Assembly (NCBI RefSeq): GCF_003473295.1
Contig: NZ_QRMP01000002.1
Span: 369,713 to 433,712 of the forward strand
Origin: Parabacteroides sp. AM08-6
Lineage (GTDB): Bacteria; Bacteroidota; Bacteroidia; Bacteroidales; Tannerellaceae
Direction: 5' to 3'
Length of the DNA: 64,000 bases
Shown one piece after another: positions 38,885 through 48,248 of this stretch. The notes below the pieces were generated by a model that had not been told where the DNA came from, ran no database searches, and worked only from the letters and a program-made list of their open reading frames with translations. The first letter of the stretch is position 1; each line of letters begins with the position of its first letter. The translations under genes were made by a program, and so were the position numbers.

Positions 38885-40057
38885 ATGGAACATCAAAAAC
38901 CTATATTGTGGAACCGGAATTTTGTCCAGTGTTGCATCTCCTATTTCCTGATGAATTTCTCGTTTTATATGTTGATGCCGACAATGCCGGTCTATTTAGT
39001 GGAAGTGTTGGGGATTGATACGGCAAATGTCGGTATCGTATTATCCAGCTATACTATCGGACTATTGTGTGTACGACCTTTCTCCGGCTACTTGGTCGAT
39101 TGTTTTTCACGCAAACCATTATATTTATATGCTTTTATGGTATTTGCCATTTTGTTTTCCGGCTATCTTTTTGCGGTAACAATGTTGGCAATAATGGTTG
39201 TACGTTTTTTGCAGGGGGGATTTATGGGGCTGACATCCGTCTCCGGTAATACAATTGCCATCGATGTTATACCTTCCGCTCGTCGTGGGGAAGGTATGGG
39301 ATTTTACGGGTTGACTATTAATTTGGCTATGTCCTTAGCTCCATTGGCCGCTGTTGCACTTTATGCCCGGCTAGGGTTCCATCCGTTGGTGATGATGGCT
39401 TTGGCTGCAGCATCTATAGGAGTGGCTTCTGTCGGGTTGATTCGTTATCCGGAGCGGGAAAAGATGCCACGTCCGCATTTCTCTTTGGATCGTTTTATTC
39501 TATTGAAAGCCTTGCCGGCTGCTTTTTCCTATGTCTTGGTCGCGATTCCGTATGGAATGATTATTTCTTTTGTTGTACTGTATGGCAAGGAAATAAATGT
39601 GTCCAATCCTGGTTACTTCTTCGTTTATATGGCAATAGGTGTCGGAATATCCCGTTTGATTTCAGGGAGGTTGGTCGACCATGGAAAGATTCATCAGGTT
39701 GCTGTATCCTCAATGCTTTGCCTATTGGTCACCTTTATTGTATTTGCATTGTTACATAATGCATTTGTGTTTTTTGCATGTGCATTATTTATAGGTATCG
39801 GTTTCGGTGTCGGAGTTCCGGCATTTCAGTGCCTTTTTGTCAATGTGGCTCCTCACAGTATGCGTGGGACGGCTACTTCGACTTACCTTACTTCTTTCGA
39901 TATGGGAGTCGGTATCGGAATGCTTTCTGCCGGTTTCATAGCTTCATGTCTGAGTCTTTCTGCTGCTTATCTGGCAGGAAGTGCCTGTTGTCTTCTTTCT
40001 TTACTTGTTTATTTCCGGTGGGTAAAACCGTCTTATGAGCGTAATCGGTTGATTTAG
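38885..40057 (+). CDS. Major facilitator superfamily transporter
   Basis: 390 residues with about 12 hydrophobic segments, the usual length of small MFS exporters. The motif GYLVDCFSRKPLY matches the conserved loop 2-3 motif (GxLaDrxGRkxxl). A matching FLQGGFMGLTSVSGN and RRGEGMGFYGLTINLA (transmembrane 4-5 region, antiporter-type) suggests an efflux pump or an arabinose-type exporter, like YfcJ/YhhS. Its ATG follows immediately on the ABC-F stop codon. Substrate unknown. Confidence 0.9.
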   Translation: MEHQKPILWNRNFVQCCISYFLMNFSFYMLMPTMPVYLVEVLGIDTANVGIVLSSYTIGLLCVRPFSGYLVDCFSRKPLYLYAFMVFAILFSGYLFAVTMLAIMVVRFLQGGFMGLTSVSGNTIAIDVIPSARRGEGMGFYGLTINLAMSLAPLAAVALYARLGFHPLVMMALAAASIGVASVGLIRYPEREKMPRPHFSLDRFILLKALPAAFSYVLVAIPYGMIISFVVLYGKEINVSNPGYFFVYMAIGVGISRLISGRLVDHGKIHQVAVSSMLCLLVTFIVFALLHNAFVFFACALFIGIGFGVGVPAFQCLFVNVAPHSMRGTATSTYLTSFDMGVGIGMLSAGFIASCLSLSAAYLAGSACCLLSLLVYFRWVKPSYERNRLI

Positions 40058-40078
40058 CAGTTACATACTAAATATCAA

Positions 40079-40108
40079 TTGAAATTGAATAATTAATTTT
40101 TATATTTG
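40079..40108 (+). promoter_or_regulatory. Promoter of the YitT-family gene
   Basis: TTG (40079-40081), 19 nt, TATATTTG (40101-40108), exact -7 with correct spacing, 32 bp before the ATG. Confidence 0.65.
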
Positions 40109-40139
40109 CGCTGTTTTATAAAGTAACAATAACACAAAT

Positions 40140-41039
40140 ATGGAACAACAATTAAACCTGGCTTCTAATGCTACTTTAAAAAGGAACATCGTAGATTATA
40201 CGCTTATTGTAGTCGGTGCTTTTTTTCAAGCTCTCAGTTATGTTCTTTTCCTCGCTCCCTACAAGATTGTACCGGGAGGCGTTTATGGTATTTCTATCGT
40301 ATTGCATTATGTGACGAAAGGATTATTTCCATTAATGCCGGATGGTTTGCCGATGGGAGCTACAGCCCTTTGCTTTAATATACCGTTGATGATTTTGGCA
40401 ATGAAGAAAATAGGCTTGGCTTCAGGGCCAAAGACTGTCGTTACATTTTTACTGATATCGATTTTTACAGATACATTGTCTTATATATTCAGCAACCAAC
40501 CGTTAGTGGAAAACGATACTTTTATAGCCTGTTTTTATGGAGGGGCTATTCTGGGAATAGGTGTGACTTGCGTATTTCGTGCACAAAGTACCAGTGCAGG
40601 CACGGATGTTTTGGCACGCGTGCTTGCTAATAATTCAAACTTGAAGGTTAGCAATATGATTATTTTGCTTGATTCGGCGGTTGTTTTATTAGGGTTGATT
40701 GTTTTCCGGGATTGGGCTGTACCTTTGTATTCCTGGTTTACAATCTTTGTTTATGGTAAGATTGTCGAAATGTTCCAGACGGAAAACCCGAACCGGGCTG
40801 TTTTTATTGTTTCTAGAAAGACACAGGAAATTAAAGACCTGATTGTCGAAAAGATGGGAATGCGCGGGACTTTTCTGCATGGACGTGGAATGTATGAAGG
40901 AAAAGAAAAAGAAATCATTTTTACGATAGCTGAACGTAAAGACCTTCCCCGTCTGAAGAATGAAGTAAAAGAAATCGATCCGAACGCATTTATTTCGACA
41001 ATGCACGCAAGTAAAGATTCTCCTCGGCCGGGTATTTAA
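40140..41039 (+). CDS. YitT-family membrane protein (DUF161 plus DUF2179)
   Basis: 299 residues. Five or six membrane helices in the first 200 residues with family motifs: LFLAPYKIVPGGVYGISIVLHY and GCTCVFRAQSTSAGTDVLARVL-type sequence (here GVTCVFRAQSTSAGTDVLARVL). The last 80 residues (ENPNRAVFIVSRKTQEIKDLIVEKM ... IDPNAFISTMHA) are the soluble DUF2179 domain. The function of the family is not established. It has its own promoter; the aminotransferase gene starts 71 bp later. Confidence 0.88.
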   Translation: MEQQLNLASNATLKRNIVDYTLIVVGAFFQALSYVLFLAPYKIVPGGVYGISIVLHYVTKGLFPLMPDGLPMGATALCFNIPLMILAMKKIGLASGPKTVVTFLLISIFTDTLSYIFSNQPLVENDTFIACFYGGAILGIGVTCVFRAQSTSAGTDVLARVLANNSNLKVSNMIILLDSAVVLLGLIVFRDWAVPLYSWFTIFVYGKIVEMFQTENPNRAVFIVSRKTQEIKDLIVEKMGMRGTFLHGRGMYEGKEKEIIFTIAERKDLPRLKNEVKEIDPNAFISTMHASKDSPRPGI

Positions 41040-41072
41040 TCAAGTAAGAACTGAAAATTCTCAATAATTTCT

Positions 41073-41080
41073 TACCTTTG
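41073..41080 (+). promoter_or_regulatory. -7 promoter motif for the aminotransferase gene
   Basis: TACCTTTG, exact -7 consensus, 30 bp before the start codon. No good -33 element. Confidence 0.5.
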
Positions 41081-41110
41081 CTCCATTTTAAAAACAAACT
41101 GTAAAATATA

Positions 41111-42310
41111 ATGCCTAATATTTCACAACGAGGAGTCAATATGCCGGCTTCTCCTATCAGAAAGCTTGTTCCGCTTGCCAATCAGGCTAAAGCTAAAGGT
41201 ACTAAGGTGTATCATCTGAACATCGGGCAACCGGATTTGCCTACACCTGAAGTCGCGATGGAAGCGATGCGTCGTGTTGATCGTAAGGTTTTGGAATACT
41301 CTCCCAGTGAGGGTATCCGCAGTTTTCGTGAGAAACTGGTGAAATATTATGCGAAATTCAATATAAATGTCGATATAGACGATATTATTATTACTACCGG
41401 TGGTTCGGAAGCCGTATTTTTCTCTTTTATGGCCTGTCTGGATCCGGGAGATGAGATTATCGTGCCGGAACCGGCTTACGCGAACTATATGGCATTCGCT
41501 ATTTCAAGCGGTGCGGTTATTAAAACCATTCCGTCCTCTATCGAAGAAGGATTTGCTCTTCCGTGTGTTGAAAAATTCGAGGAACTGATAACTCCGCGTA
41601 CCAAAGCTATTCTGATTTGTAACCCGAATAACCCGACCGGTTATCTGTACACGCAGAAGGAAATGGATCAGATACGTGATATTGTAAAGAAATATGACCT
41701 TTTCCTTTTCTCGGATGAGGTATATCGTGAATTTTGTTATACGGGTGCTCCCTACATATCGGCCTTCCATCTGAAAGGGATAGAGAATAATGTGGTATTG
41801 GTGGACTCTGTATCTAAGCGGTATAGTGAGTGCGGTATTCGTATCGGCGCGCTTATCACGAAAAACCAAATGGTGAAGGAAAATGTTATGAAATGGTGTC
41901 AGGCTCGTCTGAGTCCGCCATTAATCGGACAGATTATAGCAGAGGCTTCATTAGATACGCCGGACGAATATATGCTGGATGTGTACAACGAATATGTCGA
42001 ACGTCGTAAGTTCCTGATAGACGGATTGAACCGTATTCCCGGTTGTTATTCACCGATACCGATGGGGGCCTTTTATACGGTGGCCAAGCTTCCGGTGGAT
42101 GATGCGGATAAGTTCTGCGCCTGGTGTTTGAGCGATTTCGAATATGAAGGCCAGACAGTCATGATGGCACCGGCCTCCGGCTTTTATACGACTCCAGGAT
42201 TAGGAAAGAATGAAGTCCGTATTGCTTATGTATTGAAAAAAGAAGACCTGGCAAATGCACTCATAGTATTACAAAAAGCGCTGGAGGCTTATCCGGGGCG
42301 AGTCATTTAA
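41111..42310 (+). CDS. Class I/II PLP-dependent aminotransferase (AspC-like)
   Basis: 399 residues, fold type I. The N-terminal HLNIGQPDLPTPE, LEYSPSEGIRSFRE, IIITTGGSEAVFFSF, the pocket ICNPNNPTGYLYT (Asn and Pro), FSDEVYREF (Asp and Tyr) and the lysine in VDSVSKRYSECGIRIG (Lys236) form the PLP site. ARLSPPLIGQ and NEVRIAYVL (Arg for the substrate carboxylate) follow. It probably moves an amino group between aspartate, glutamate or a related amino acid and 2-oxoacids in the cytosol. It lies 11 bp before the FtsX-like permease gene. Confidence 0.92.
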   Translation: MPNISQRGVNMPASPIRKLVPLANQAKAKGTKVYHLNIGQPDLPTPEVAMEAMRRVDRKVLEYSPSEGIRSFREKLVKYYAKFNINVDIDDIIITTGGSEAVFFSFMACLDPGDEIIVPEPAYANYMAFAISSGAVIKTIPSSIEEGFALPCVEKFEELITPRTKAILICNPNNPTGYLYTQKEMDQIRDIVKKYDLFLFSDEVYREFCYTGAPYISAFHLKGIENNVVLVDSVSKRYSECGIRIGALITKNQMVKENVMKWCQARLSPPLIGQIIAEASLDTPDEYMLDVYNEYVERRKFLIDGLNRIPGCYSPIPMGAFYTVAKLPVDDADKFCAWCLSDFEYEGQTVMMAPASGFYTTPGLGKNEVRIAYVLKKEDLANALIVLQKALEAYPGRVI

Positions 42311-42321
42311 CAAATAGAGAT

Positions 42322-43566
42322 TTGAACTTAGAATTATTTATAGCAAAAAGAATACATTTCAGCAAGGAGGGGAACCGCCAAGCGACTCCCCCCGTTGTTC
42401 GTATTGCTATGATTGGAATAGCATTGGGACTGGCGGTCATGATTCTTTCGGTAGCTATTGTCATCGGGTTCAAAAAAGAGATACGTAACAAAGTCATAGG
42501 CTTCGGTTCTCATATTCAAATCACCAATTTCGATAATAACACCTCTTTTGAGTATACGCCTATCGCAGTAAGCGATACGCTGTTGACTTATTTAAAAGCT
42601 TATCCGGGGATACGGCATGTGGAAGCATTTGCCACTAAACCGGGTATATTGAAGACAGATGAAGATTTTCAAGGAATTGTCCTGAAAGGGGTGGATGCGG
42701 ATTACGATTGGACTTTTTTCCGGGATAATTTGAAAGAAGGCGAACTTCCTGTTTTCTCTTCGGATAAAACTTCCACGGAAGTGCTTATTTCCCGTTATCT
42801 GGCTGATTTATTAAAGTTGGGAGTGAGAGATTCTTTTCTGACTTATTTTGTTCAGGAAGATGTGCGTGCCCGCAAATTCCATATTACCGGTATCTATGAA
42901 ACCGGCTTTGTGGATTACGATAAAATATTCGTGATTACCGATATCCGGCAAATACGCCGTTTGAATGGCTGGGATAAAGATGAAGTCAGCGGTTTGGAAT
43001 TACAGGTGAATGATTATGGTAACCTGGAGCAGACTTCCGAAAATTTGTATTTCGATTTGTCTGAAAAGAAGGACCGAATGGGGAATACCTATTATACCCG
43101 CTCCATAAAAGAGATGAATCCGATGATTTTCGATTGGTTGGACGTGCAGGATATCAATGTTGTCGTTATTCTGGTACTGATACTTGCGGTTGCCGGTTTC
43201 ACCATGATTTCCGGTTTGCTGATTATCATTCTTGAACGGACAAATATGATTGGCGTATTGAAGTCGCTTGGCGAAAGCAATAAAAGCATCCGGAAGATTT
43301 TCCTTTATATCTCGTTTTTTCTGATAGGAAAAGGAATGCTTTGGGGGAATGTGGTCGGAATAGCCCTTTGCCTGATACAAAAACACTTCCATGTCATTGC
43401 GTTGGAACCTTCCATTTATTATTTGGACGCAGTCCCTATCGACTTGAATCTGCTGTCTCTTATCCTTTTGAATATCGGAACATTGGTTGCATCCATGTTA
43501 ATGATGCTGGCCCCATCCTGGTTGATTACCAAAATAGAGCCGGCCAAGAGTATTCGTTTTGAATAA
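42322..43566 (+). CDS. FtsX/LolE-type ABC transporter permease, TTG start
   Basis: 414 residues. Membrane helix near the start (VVRIAMIGIALGLAVMILSVAIVIGF), a periplasmic domain of about 240 residues, then three helices near the end (VVVILVLILAVAGFTMISGLLIIILER, KIFLYISFFLIGKGMLWGNVVGIALCL, LLSLILLNIGTLVASMLMMLAPSWLI). This is the LolC/LolE (MacB_PCD plus FtsX) layout. The best start is TTG at 42322; no in-frame ATG stands upstream, and the N-terminus MNLELFIAKRIHFS matches the family. It is probably the membrane half of a lipoprotein-release or envelope complex; the ATPase is not adjacent. Confidence 0.87.
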   Translation: MNLELFIAKRIHFSKEGNRQATPPVVRIAMIGIALGLAVMILSVAIVIGFKKEIRNKVIGFGSHIQITNFDNNTSFEYTPIAVSDTLLTYLKAYPGIRHVEAFATKPGILKTDEDFQGIVLKGVDADYDWTFFRDNLKEGELPVFSSDKTSTEVLISRYLADLLKLGVRDSFLTYFVQEDVRARKFHITGIYETGFVDYDKIFVITDIRQIRRLNGWDKDEVSGLELQVNDYGNLEQTSENLYFDLSEKKDRMGNTYYTRSIKEMNPMIFDWLDVQDINVVVILVLILAVAGFTMISGLLIIILERTNMIGVLKSLGESNKSIRKIFLYISFFLIGKGMLWGNVVGIALCLIQKHFHVIALEPSIYYLDAVPIDLNLLSLILLNIGTLVASMLMMLAPSWLITKIEPAKSIRFE

Positions 43567-43648
43567 GTATTTTCTATCAGGCTGCTCCTAACTCTCCATC
43601 CAATTCATCATTTAGTGCGTCATACATATAAGCGCATCGTGCATTTCT

Positions 43649-44827
43649 TTAAATTCTTGATGTATAATCGTTTTTCCCTCTGAATATCCGGTAAATGCGG
43701 ATATATGCGTTGTAGGCAGGTTGTATGAGTTCCAACAATGGCAACCAGGCAGTAGCCGGTTTTTGGTGGAGGAGGAGGGAGGACCTATGGAAGATTGTCG
43801 CTTTTACGGTGAAGCGCAGTATGAGGAAGAGCCCCGCCGTCGCTGCTACCAGCCAATTCTCGGAAATACCGGTGATGATTGTTGCGACGGCAGCTATCAG
43901 GAATAAAAGGCAACAAAAACTATCCATCCGGAAAAATGCCAGTCGGCATCCTTCATAATAGTGCTGTGTGACCAGCCTGGCTACTCTCATCTCTCTCCAG
44001 ATGATGTATTCTTCAATCTTGTCCATTTCCATGATACTGTCGGCCGAATATTCGACGGCGGTATTTGTCCGGTTGGCAGCTTCGTTGATAAACAAATCGT
44101 CTGCACCGGCATGGATATTCAGGGATTTGCTGTAGCCTTTGTGGTCGAAGAACAATTTCCTGCGGTAAGACATATTACGGCCGTTTCCGCTATAAGGTCG
44201 GCGCGCAAGTGCGGACGAGAGATATTGCAAACCGTTCAGCAAATTATCATATGCGATTAGTTTGTGCAGCAGCCCCGTATTGTAGTTGTATGCGCAGAAG
44301 CCAAGACGGATTTCCGTCTCCGGCGTATAATTCCGTGTCATTGTTGCAATCCATTTCGAACTGACAGGTCTACAGTCGGCTTCCGTAAAGAGCAGTATAT
44401 CATGTTTGGCAGCTTTTATTCCCATTGTCAGCGCCAATTTCTTATGGCTGAGGTATTGGGTATCGACCGGTACAAAAGTATAATATAGATGCTTGTATTC
44501 GCTGGAAAAAATTTTGAGTACATCCTCACTATCCATATCAGAGCCGTCATTGACGACAATTACTTCATAATCCGGATAATCCTGCGTGAGGATGGCAGGC
44601 AGATTTTTTTGCAGTATTTCCGCTTCTCCTCGGGTATAGACGATAACTGAAACAGGAGGGAGCGAAGAACCGTTTACTGTTGCTTGTATTTGTCCCGCCC
44701 TTTTCGCAACCCGCAGGGGACGGGCATATACAACCAGATAAAAAAGTATTTGGATAAGGAATAATCCTCCGGTAATTCCGGATAGAATTATCTCCAGGGT
44801 GGAGAAGGTGAACAAATTTTCGGTCAT
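43649..44827 (-). CDS. Membrane-bound GT2-type glycosyltransferase
   Basis: 392 residues from the ATG at 44827 (MTENLF). I prefer this to the ATG at 44854 because the -7 promoter motif at 44852-44859 overlaps that earlier start. One membrane helix at the N-terminus, a GT-A domain (PPVSVIVYTRGEAEILQKNLPAILTQDYPDYEVIVVNDGSD, then LLFTEADCRP as the metal-binding DxD-like site, and ADDLFINEAANRT as the catalytic base region), and two or three C-terminal helices. It likely adds a sugar to a lipid or polysaccharide at the inner membrane. It is convergent with the FtsX-like gene, and alone. Confidence 0.85.
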   Translation of the reverse strand: MTENLFTFSTLEIILSGITGGLFLIQILFYLVVYARPLRVAKRAGQIQATVNGSSLPPVSVIVYTRGEAEILQKNLPAILTQDYPDYEVIVVNDGSDMDSEDVLKIFSSEYKHLYYTFVPVDTQYLSHKKLALTMGIKAAKHDILLFTEADCRPVSSKWIATMTRNYTPETEIRLGFCAYNYNTGLLHKLIAYDNLLNGLQYLSSALARRPYSGNGRNMSYRRKLFFDHKGYSKSLNIHAGADDLFINEAANRTNTAVEYSADSIMEMDKIEEYIIWREMRVARLVTQHYYEGCRLAFFRMDSFCCLLFLIAAVATIITGISENWLVAATAGLFLILRFTVKATIFHRSSLLLHQKPATAWLPLLELIQPAYNAYIRIYRIFRGKNDYTSRI

Positions 44828-44851
44828 CAATATGCTGTTTTTTTGAATATG

Positions 44852-44859
44852 CAAATGTA
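44852..44859 (-). promoter_or_regulatory. -7 promoter motif for the glycosyltransferase gene
   Basis: TACATTTG on the minus strand, exact match. It decides the start codon of the gene in favour of 44827. Confidence 0.5.
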
Positions 44860-44965
44860 CGAAAGATTATAGGAACTTCCTCATTTGGATGATAGTTCCT
44901 ACATATTCAGCCCCCCCTTATCGGGAACGAGTTCAACCACTCACAAAAAGGCCAGGTCGGATATT

Positions 44966-46123
44966 TTACAACGTATCCGAATAATACGCCTTCGGCAATT
45001 TCCTGCAATTATATTGTGAAGCCATCACCTCGCCATAAGCACCGGCGGAGCGGAGGGCGATGAGGTCGCCGCGATGGGCTTTGTTCAGTTCCACTTCTTT
45101 GCCGAACACGTCGGATGATTCGCAGATAGGGCCTACCACGTCGTAGAGTTCCACTGCTTCGTCGCTCGATATGTTCTCGATACGATGGTAGGCATCATAC
45201 ATGGCCGGACGGATAAGTTCGGTGAAGCCGGCATCCAGGATGCAGAATTTTTTCGTTTCGCCTTCTTTCACATAAAGGACGCGGGAGATTAGTGAACCGC
45301 ATTGGGCTACGACAGAACGGCCCGGCTCGAAATGGACCTGCTGTCTGGGACGGACTTTCAGGAGTTTGTTGATGGCAGCGAAATAATTGTCGAATGCCGG
45401 GATGGACAAGTGGTTCGGATGATAATAATCGATACCCAGTCCACCACCGAAATTGATATTCTCCAGCGTGATACCTTGCGCTTCCAGCTCATCCAGAATT
45501 TCGTTGAAACGGATGACTAAGTTGCGGAAACTGGACATGTCCGTTATCTGTGAACCGATATGGCTATGGATGCCGATTAGTTTTACGTTCTTCATGCCTT
45601 TCAAAGTATCCAGGACACTGTTCAGTTGGCTTAGGTTGATGCCGAATTTGTTTTCCTTCATCCCGGTGGTAATTTTGGCATGCGTATGTGCGTCCACTTC
45701 CGGGTTGATGCGGAGAGCGATGGAAGCAACCTTGTCTTTGGCGGCAGCCAGGCTGTTCAAGACCTCCAGTTCGGCAGCCGATTCCACGTTGAAACAGAAA
45801 ATATTGTTGTCCAAGCCCAGGTTGATTTCCCAATCCGCTTTTCCGACTCCCGCATATACAATCTTACCGGCGGGGAAACCGGCGTCGAGAGCGGCTTGTA
45901 TTTCGCCTCCGCTTACGCAGTCGGCCCCCAGCCCGTATTCGGCTATGGTCGACAAGATGCGGGGATTAGCGTTGGCTTTTACCGCATAGTGGACATGGTA
46001 GCCATATTTGCCGGCTTCTGTTTTCACTGTATTGAGCGTTTCTTTCAGCAACTCAATATTATAATAATAGAAAGGCGTTGTTAGAGCCTTGAATTTGTCT
46101 GTCGGAAATGTTCCTTTGAGCAT
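44966..46123 (-). CDS. lysA: Diaminopimelate decarboxylase
   Basis: 385 residues. Fold type III PLP barrel: the PLP lysine is Lys49 in VHYAVKANANP, followed by GADCVSGGEIQAAL, IGIHSHIGSQI (His) and FGGGLGIDY (PLP phosphate site), FEPGRSVVAQCG, and the substrate-binding CESSDVF and SAGAYGEVMASQYN motifs. It makes L-lysine from meso-diaminopimelate, the last step of lysine synthesis. It lies 63 bp after lysC in the same direction, forming a lysC-lysA unit. No lysine riboswitch is evident in the leader. Confidence 0.96.
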   Translation of the reverse strand: MLKGTFPTDKFKALTTPFYYYNIELLKETLNTVKTEAGKYGYHVHYAVKANANPRILSTIAEYGLGADCVSGGEIQAALDAGFPAGKIVYAGVGKADWEINLGLDNNIFCFNVESAAELEVLNSLAAAKDKVASIALRINPEVDAHTHAKITTGMKENKFGINLSQLNSVLDTLKGMKNVKLIGIHSHIGSQITDMSSFRNLVIRFNEILDELEAQGITLENINFGGGLGIDYYHPNHLSIPAFDNYFAAINKLLKVRPRQQVHFEPGRSVVAQCGSLISRVLYVKEGETKKFCILDAGFTELIRPAMYDAYHRIENISSDEAVELYDVVGPICESSDVFGKEVELNKAHRGDLIALRSAGAYGEVMASQYNCRKLPKAYYSDTL

Positions 46124-46186
46124 ATATGATATAAATTATATAAAGATAAATAAGGGCAGTCTGAATAGGCCGCCCTCTTGAATTAT

Positions 46187-47503
46187 TTATTTGTTGTTGA
46201 ATAAATGGTCGCTTAATGCTTGCAGTGCCCTCTTCTTGTCGGACGACTTGACGAGGAGCGAGACATTGTAATTGCTTCCGCCGTATGAAATCATTCGTAC
46301 CGGAACATCTTTCATCGCATGGATGATGCGGGCTTCGAAACCTACATTTTCCCATTCGAGGTCGCCTACTACACAGACGATGACCATGTCTTCATCTACC
46401 GTGACGGTTCCGTATTTCTTCAGGTCGTCTACAATCTCTTCCAGGTGTTTGCGGTTGTCGATTGTGACGGAAACGCCTACTTCGGAAGTCGTCACCATGT
46501 CAATCGGAGTCTGGTAGTTTTCGAATGTTTCGAATACTTTGCGCAGGAAACCGGTGGCCAGCAGCATGCGTCCGCTCTTAATCTTGATGGAAGTAATATT
46601 GTCTTTGGCTGCAACCGCTTTGATTTTGCCCTTTTCCGTCGTGTTGGAAATCATGGTTCCGGGAGCATCCGGCTGCATGGTGTTCAGCAGGCGGACGGGT
46701 ATGTTGTTCAACTTGGCCGGCAGGATACAGGTGGGGTGCAGGATTTTGGCTCCGAAATAGGCCAGTTCGGCTGCTTCCTCGAAATGCAGGTGGCGAACCG
46801 GTGAGGTATGGTCTACGATACGCGGGTCGTTGTTGTGCATGCCGTCGATGTCTGTCCATATCTGGATTTCATCGGCGTTGAGGGCTGCACCTATCAAAGA
46901 AGCACTGTAGTCGCTACCGCCACGTTGCAGGTTGTCGATTTCGCCGTAGGCATTCCGGCAAATATATCCCTGTGTGATATATAAATCCGCATCTTTGTGC
47001 TCGTTCAGCAATTTAAGAAGCTTTTCCTTGATATATACGGGGTCCGGTTCCGCATTCTTGTCCGTACGCATATATTCCAAGGCCGGAAGCAGGACGGAAT
47101 GGACACCGCATTCGTTCAGGTAGAGGTTCATCATGCCTGTGGAAATCAGCTCGCCTTGTGCCAGGACGACTTTTTCTTCAAACAGCGTGAAGAGGTCTTT
47201 TGTGAACGTGCGGATATAGTCGAAATGAGATTTTATCAGTTCTTTGGCCTTCTGCTTGTATTCGTCGGTGCTGTAGAGTTCTTCAATATGGCCCGTATAT
47301 TTCTGCGCCAGTTTATTGATGACCTCGTTTGCCCCGTCAGGGTTTTTCTTGTACAAATAGTCGGAAATCTCAACCAAAGAGTTGGTTGTACCCGACATGG
47401 CAGACAATACTACAATGTTGCGTTCTCCCGTAATCAGTTTTGCTACATCTTTCATTCTCTGTGCAGAACCCACAGAAGTACCGCCAAACTTTAAAATTTT
47501 CAT
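46187..47503 (-). CDS. lysC: Aspartate kinase (monofunctional)
   Basis: 438 residues. The kinase domain opens with MKILKFGGTSVGSAQRM (KFGGTS motif) and includes the GYICRNAYGEIDNLQRGGSDYSASLIGAAL segment. WTDIDGMHNNDPRIV binds aspartate and ATP. The C-terminus carries two ACT domains (SIKIKSGRMLLATGFLRKVF ... TTSEVGVSVTIDN ... VRMISYGGSNYNVSLLV), so feedback control by lysine or threonine is expected. No homoserine dehydrogenase is fused. It begins the shared pathway to lysine, threonine and methionine. Downstream is lysA; upstream, after 62 bp, is ftsE. Confidence 0.95.
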   Translation of the reverse strand: MKILKFGGTSVGSAQRMKDVAKLITGERNIVVLSAMSGTTNSLVEISDYLYKKNPDGANEVINKLAQKYTGHIEELYSTDEYKQKAKELIKSHFDYIRTFTKDLFTLFEEKVVLAQGELISTGMMNLYLNECGVHSVLLPALEYMRTDKNAEPDPVYIKEKLLKLLNEHKDADLYITQGYICRNAYGEIDNLQRGGSDYSASLIGAALNADEIQIWTDIDGMHNNDPRIVDHTSPVRHLHFEEAAELAYFGAKILHPTCILPAKLNNIPVRLLNTMQPDAPGTMISNTTEKGKIKAVAAKDNITSIKIKSGRMLLATGFLRKVFETFENYQTPIDMVTTSEVGVSVTIDNRKHLEEIVDDLKKYGTVTVDEDMVIVCVVGDLEWENVGFEARIIHAMKDVPVRMISYGGSNYNVSLLVKSSDKKRALQALSDHLFNNK

Positions 47504-47548
47504 TTTCTTATTCTATTAATTTGTTCTTCTTGTCTTTAATTGCGTGTG

Positions 47549-47556
47549 CAAAGTTA
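47549..47556 (-). promoter_or_regulatory. -7 promoter motif for lysC
   Basis: TAACTTTG on the minus strand, exact match, between ftsE and lysC. It suggests that lysC-lysA can be transcribed apart from the his genes. Confidence 0.45.
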
Positions 47557-47565
47557 TATAAAAAA

Positions 47566-48243
47566 TTAATCTCCGACATCACTCAGGCAAGCATTCTCGC
47601 ATTTTACTATACGTGCGGGATAATTATGTACCAGCGTGTAGTTGTGGGTGGTCATGACAACGGCTGTCCCTTTCCTGCAAATATCGTGGAGAAGTTGTAC
47701 GATTTGCCCGCTTGTCTCCGGGTCCAGGTTGCCGGTCGGCTCATCCGCCAGGATGAGCGCAGGTTCGTTCAGCAAGGCGCGGGCAATGACGATGCGTTGC
47801 TGTTCGCCTCCCGAAAGTTCATGCGGCATTTTGTAGTCTTTGTCTTGCATGCCGACTTGGGAGAGGACGTTGTGGATGCGTTCGTTTATCTCGCGCTTCT
47901 TTTTCCAACCGGTCGCTTTCAGTACGAATTCGAGATTTTTAAAAACGGTACGGTCTGTGAGCAATTGGAAATCCTGGAAGACAATCCCCAGTTTCCGGCG
48001 GAGATAGGGGATGTCCTTTTGTTTCATTTTGCAAAGATTGTAATCCATCAGCCATGCGTCGCCTCCGCTGATAGGTATTTCGCAATACAAGGATTTCAAC
48101 AAGCTGCTCTTACCGGAACCGACTTTCCCGATTACATACACAAATTCTCCGTTATGGAGCTTAAAAGAAGCATCGTGCAAGATGATGTTTTCTTCGCGGC
48201 AAATCTCCACGTTTTCCAGTTTGAGCAGGATTGTTTCTTCCAT
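47566..48243 (-). CDS. ftsE: FtsE-like ABC transporter ATPase
   Basis: 225 residues, single ABC domain: Walker A GKVGSGKSS, Q-loop FQDFQLL, signature LSGGEQQR, Walker B LILADEPTGNLD and the switch His in TTHNY. Length, TVFKNLEFVL and the overall match to FtsE (LKLENVEICREENIILHDASFKLHNGEFVYVIG) support a cell-division ATPase that works with FtsX. No ftsX partner is next to it; the FtsX-like permease in this window is 4 kb away and of the LolE type. It starts 5 bp after hisIE, so it is attached to the histidine operon. Confidence 0.85.
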   Translation of the reverse strand: MEETILLKLENVEICREENIILHDASFKLHNGEFVYVIGKVGSGKSSLLKSLYCEIPISGGDAWLMDYNLCKMKQKDIPYLRRKLGIVFQDFQLLTDRTVFKNLEFVLKATGWKKKREINERIHNVLSQVGMQDKDYKMPHELSGGEQQRIVIARALLNEPALILADEPTGNLDPETSGQIVQLLHDICRKGTAVVMTTHNYTLVHNYPARIVKCENACLSDVGD

Positions 48244-48248
48244 TGTTG

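Noticed and set aside
44828..44854. Longer N-terminus for the glycosyltransferase from 44854
   Set aside because: The start would overlap an exact -7 promoter motif; the later ATG is preferred.
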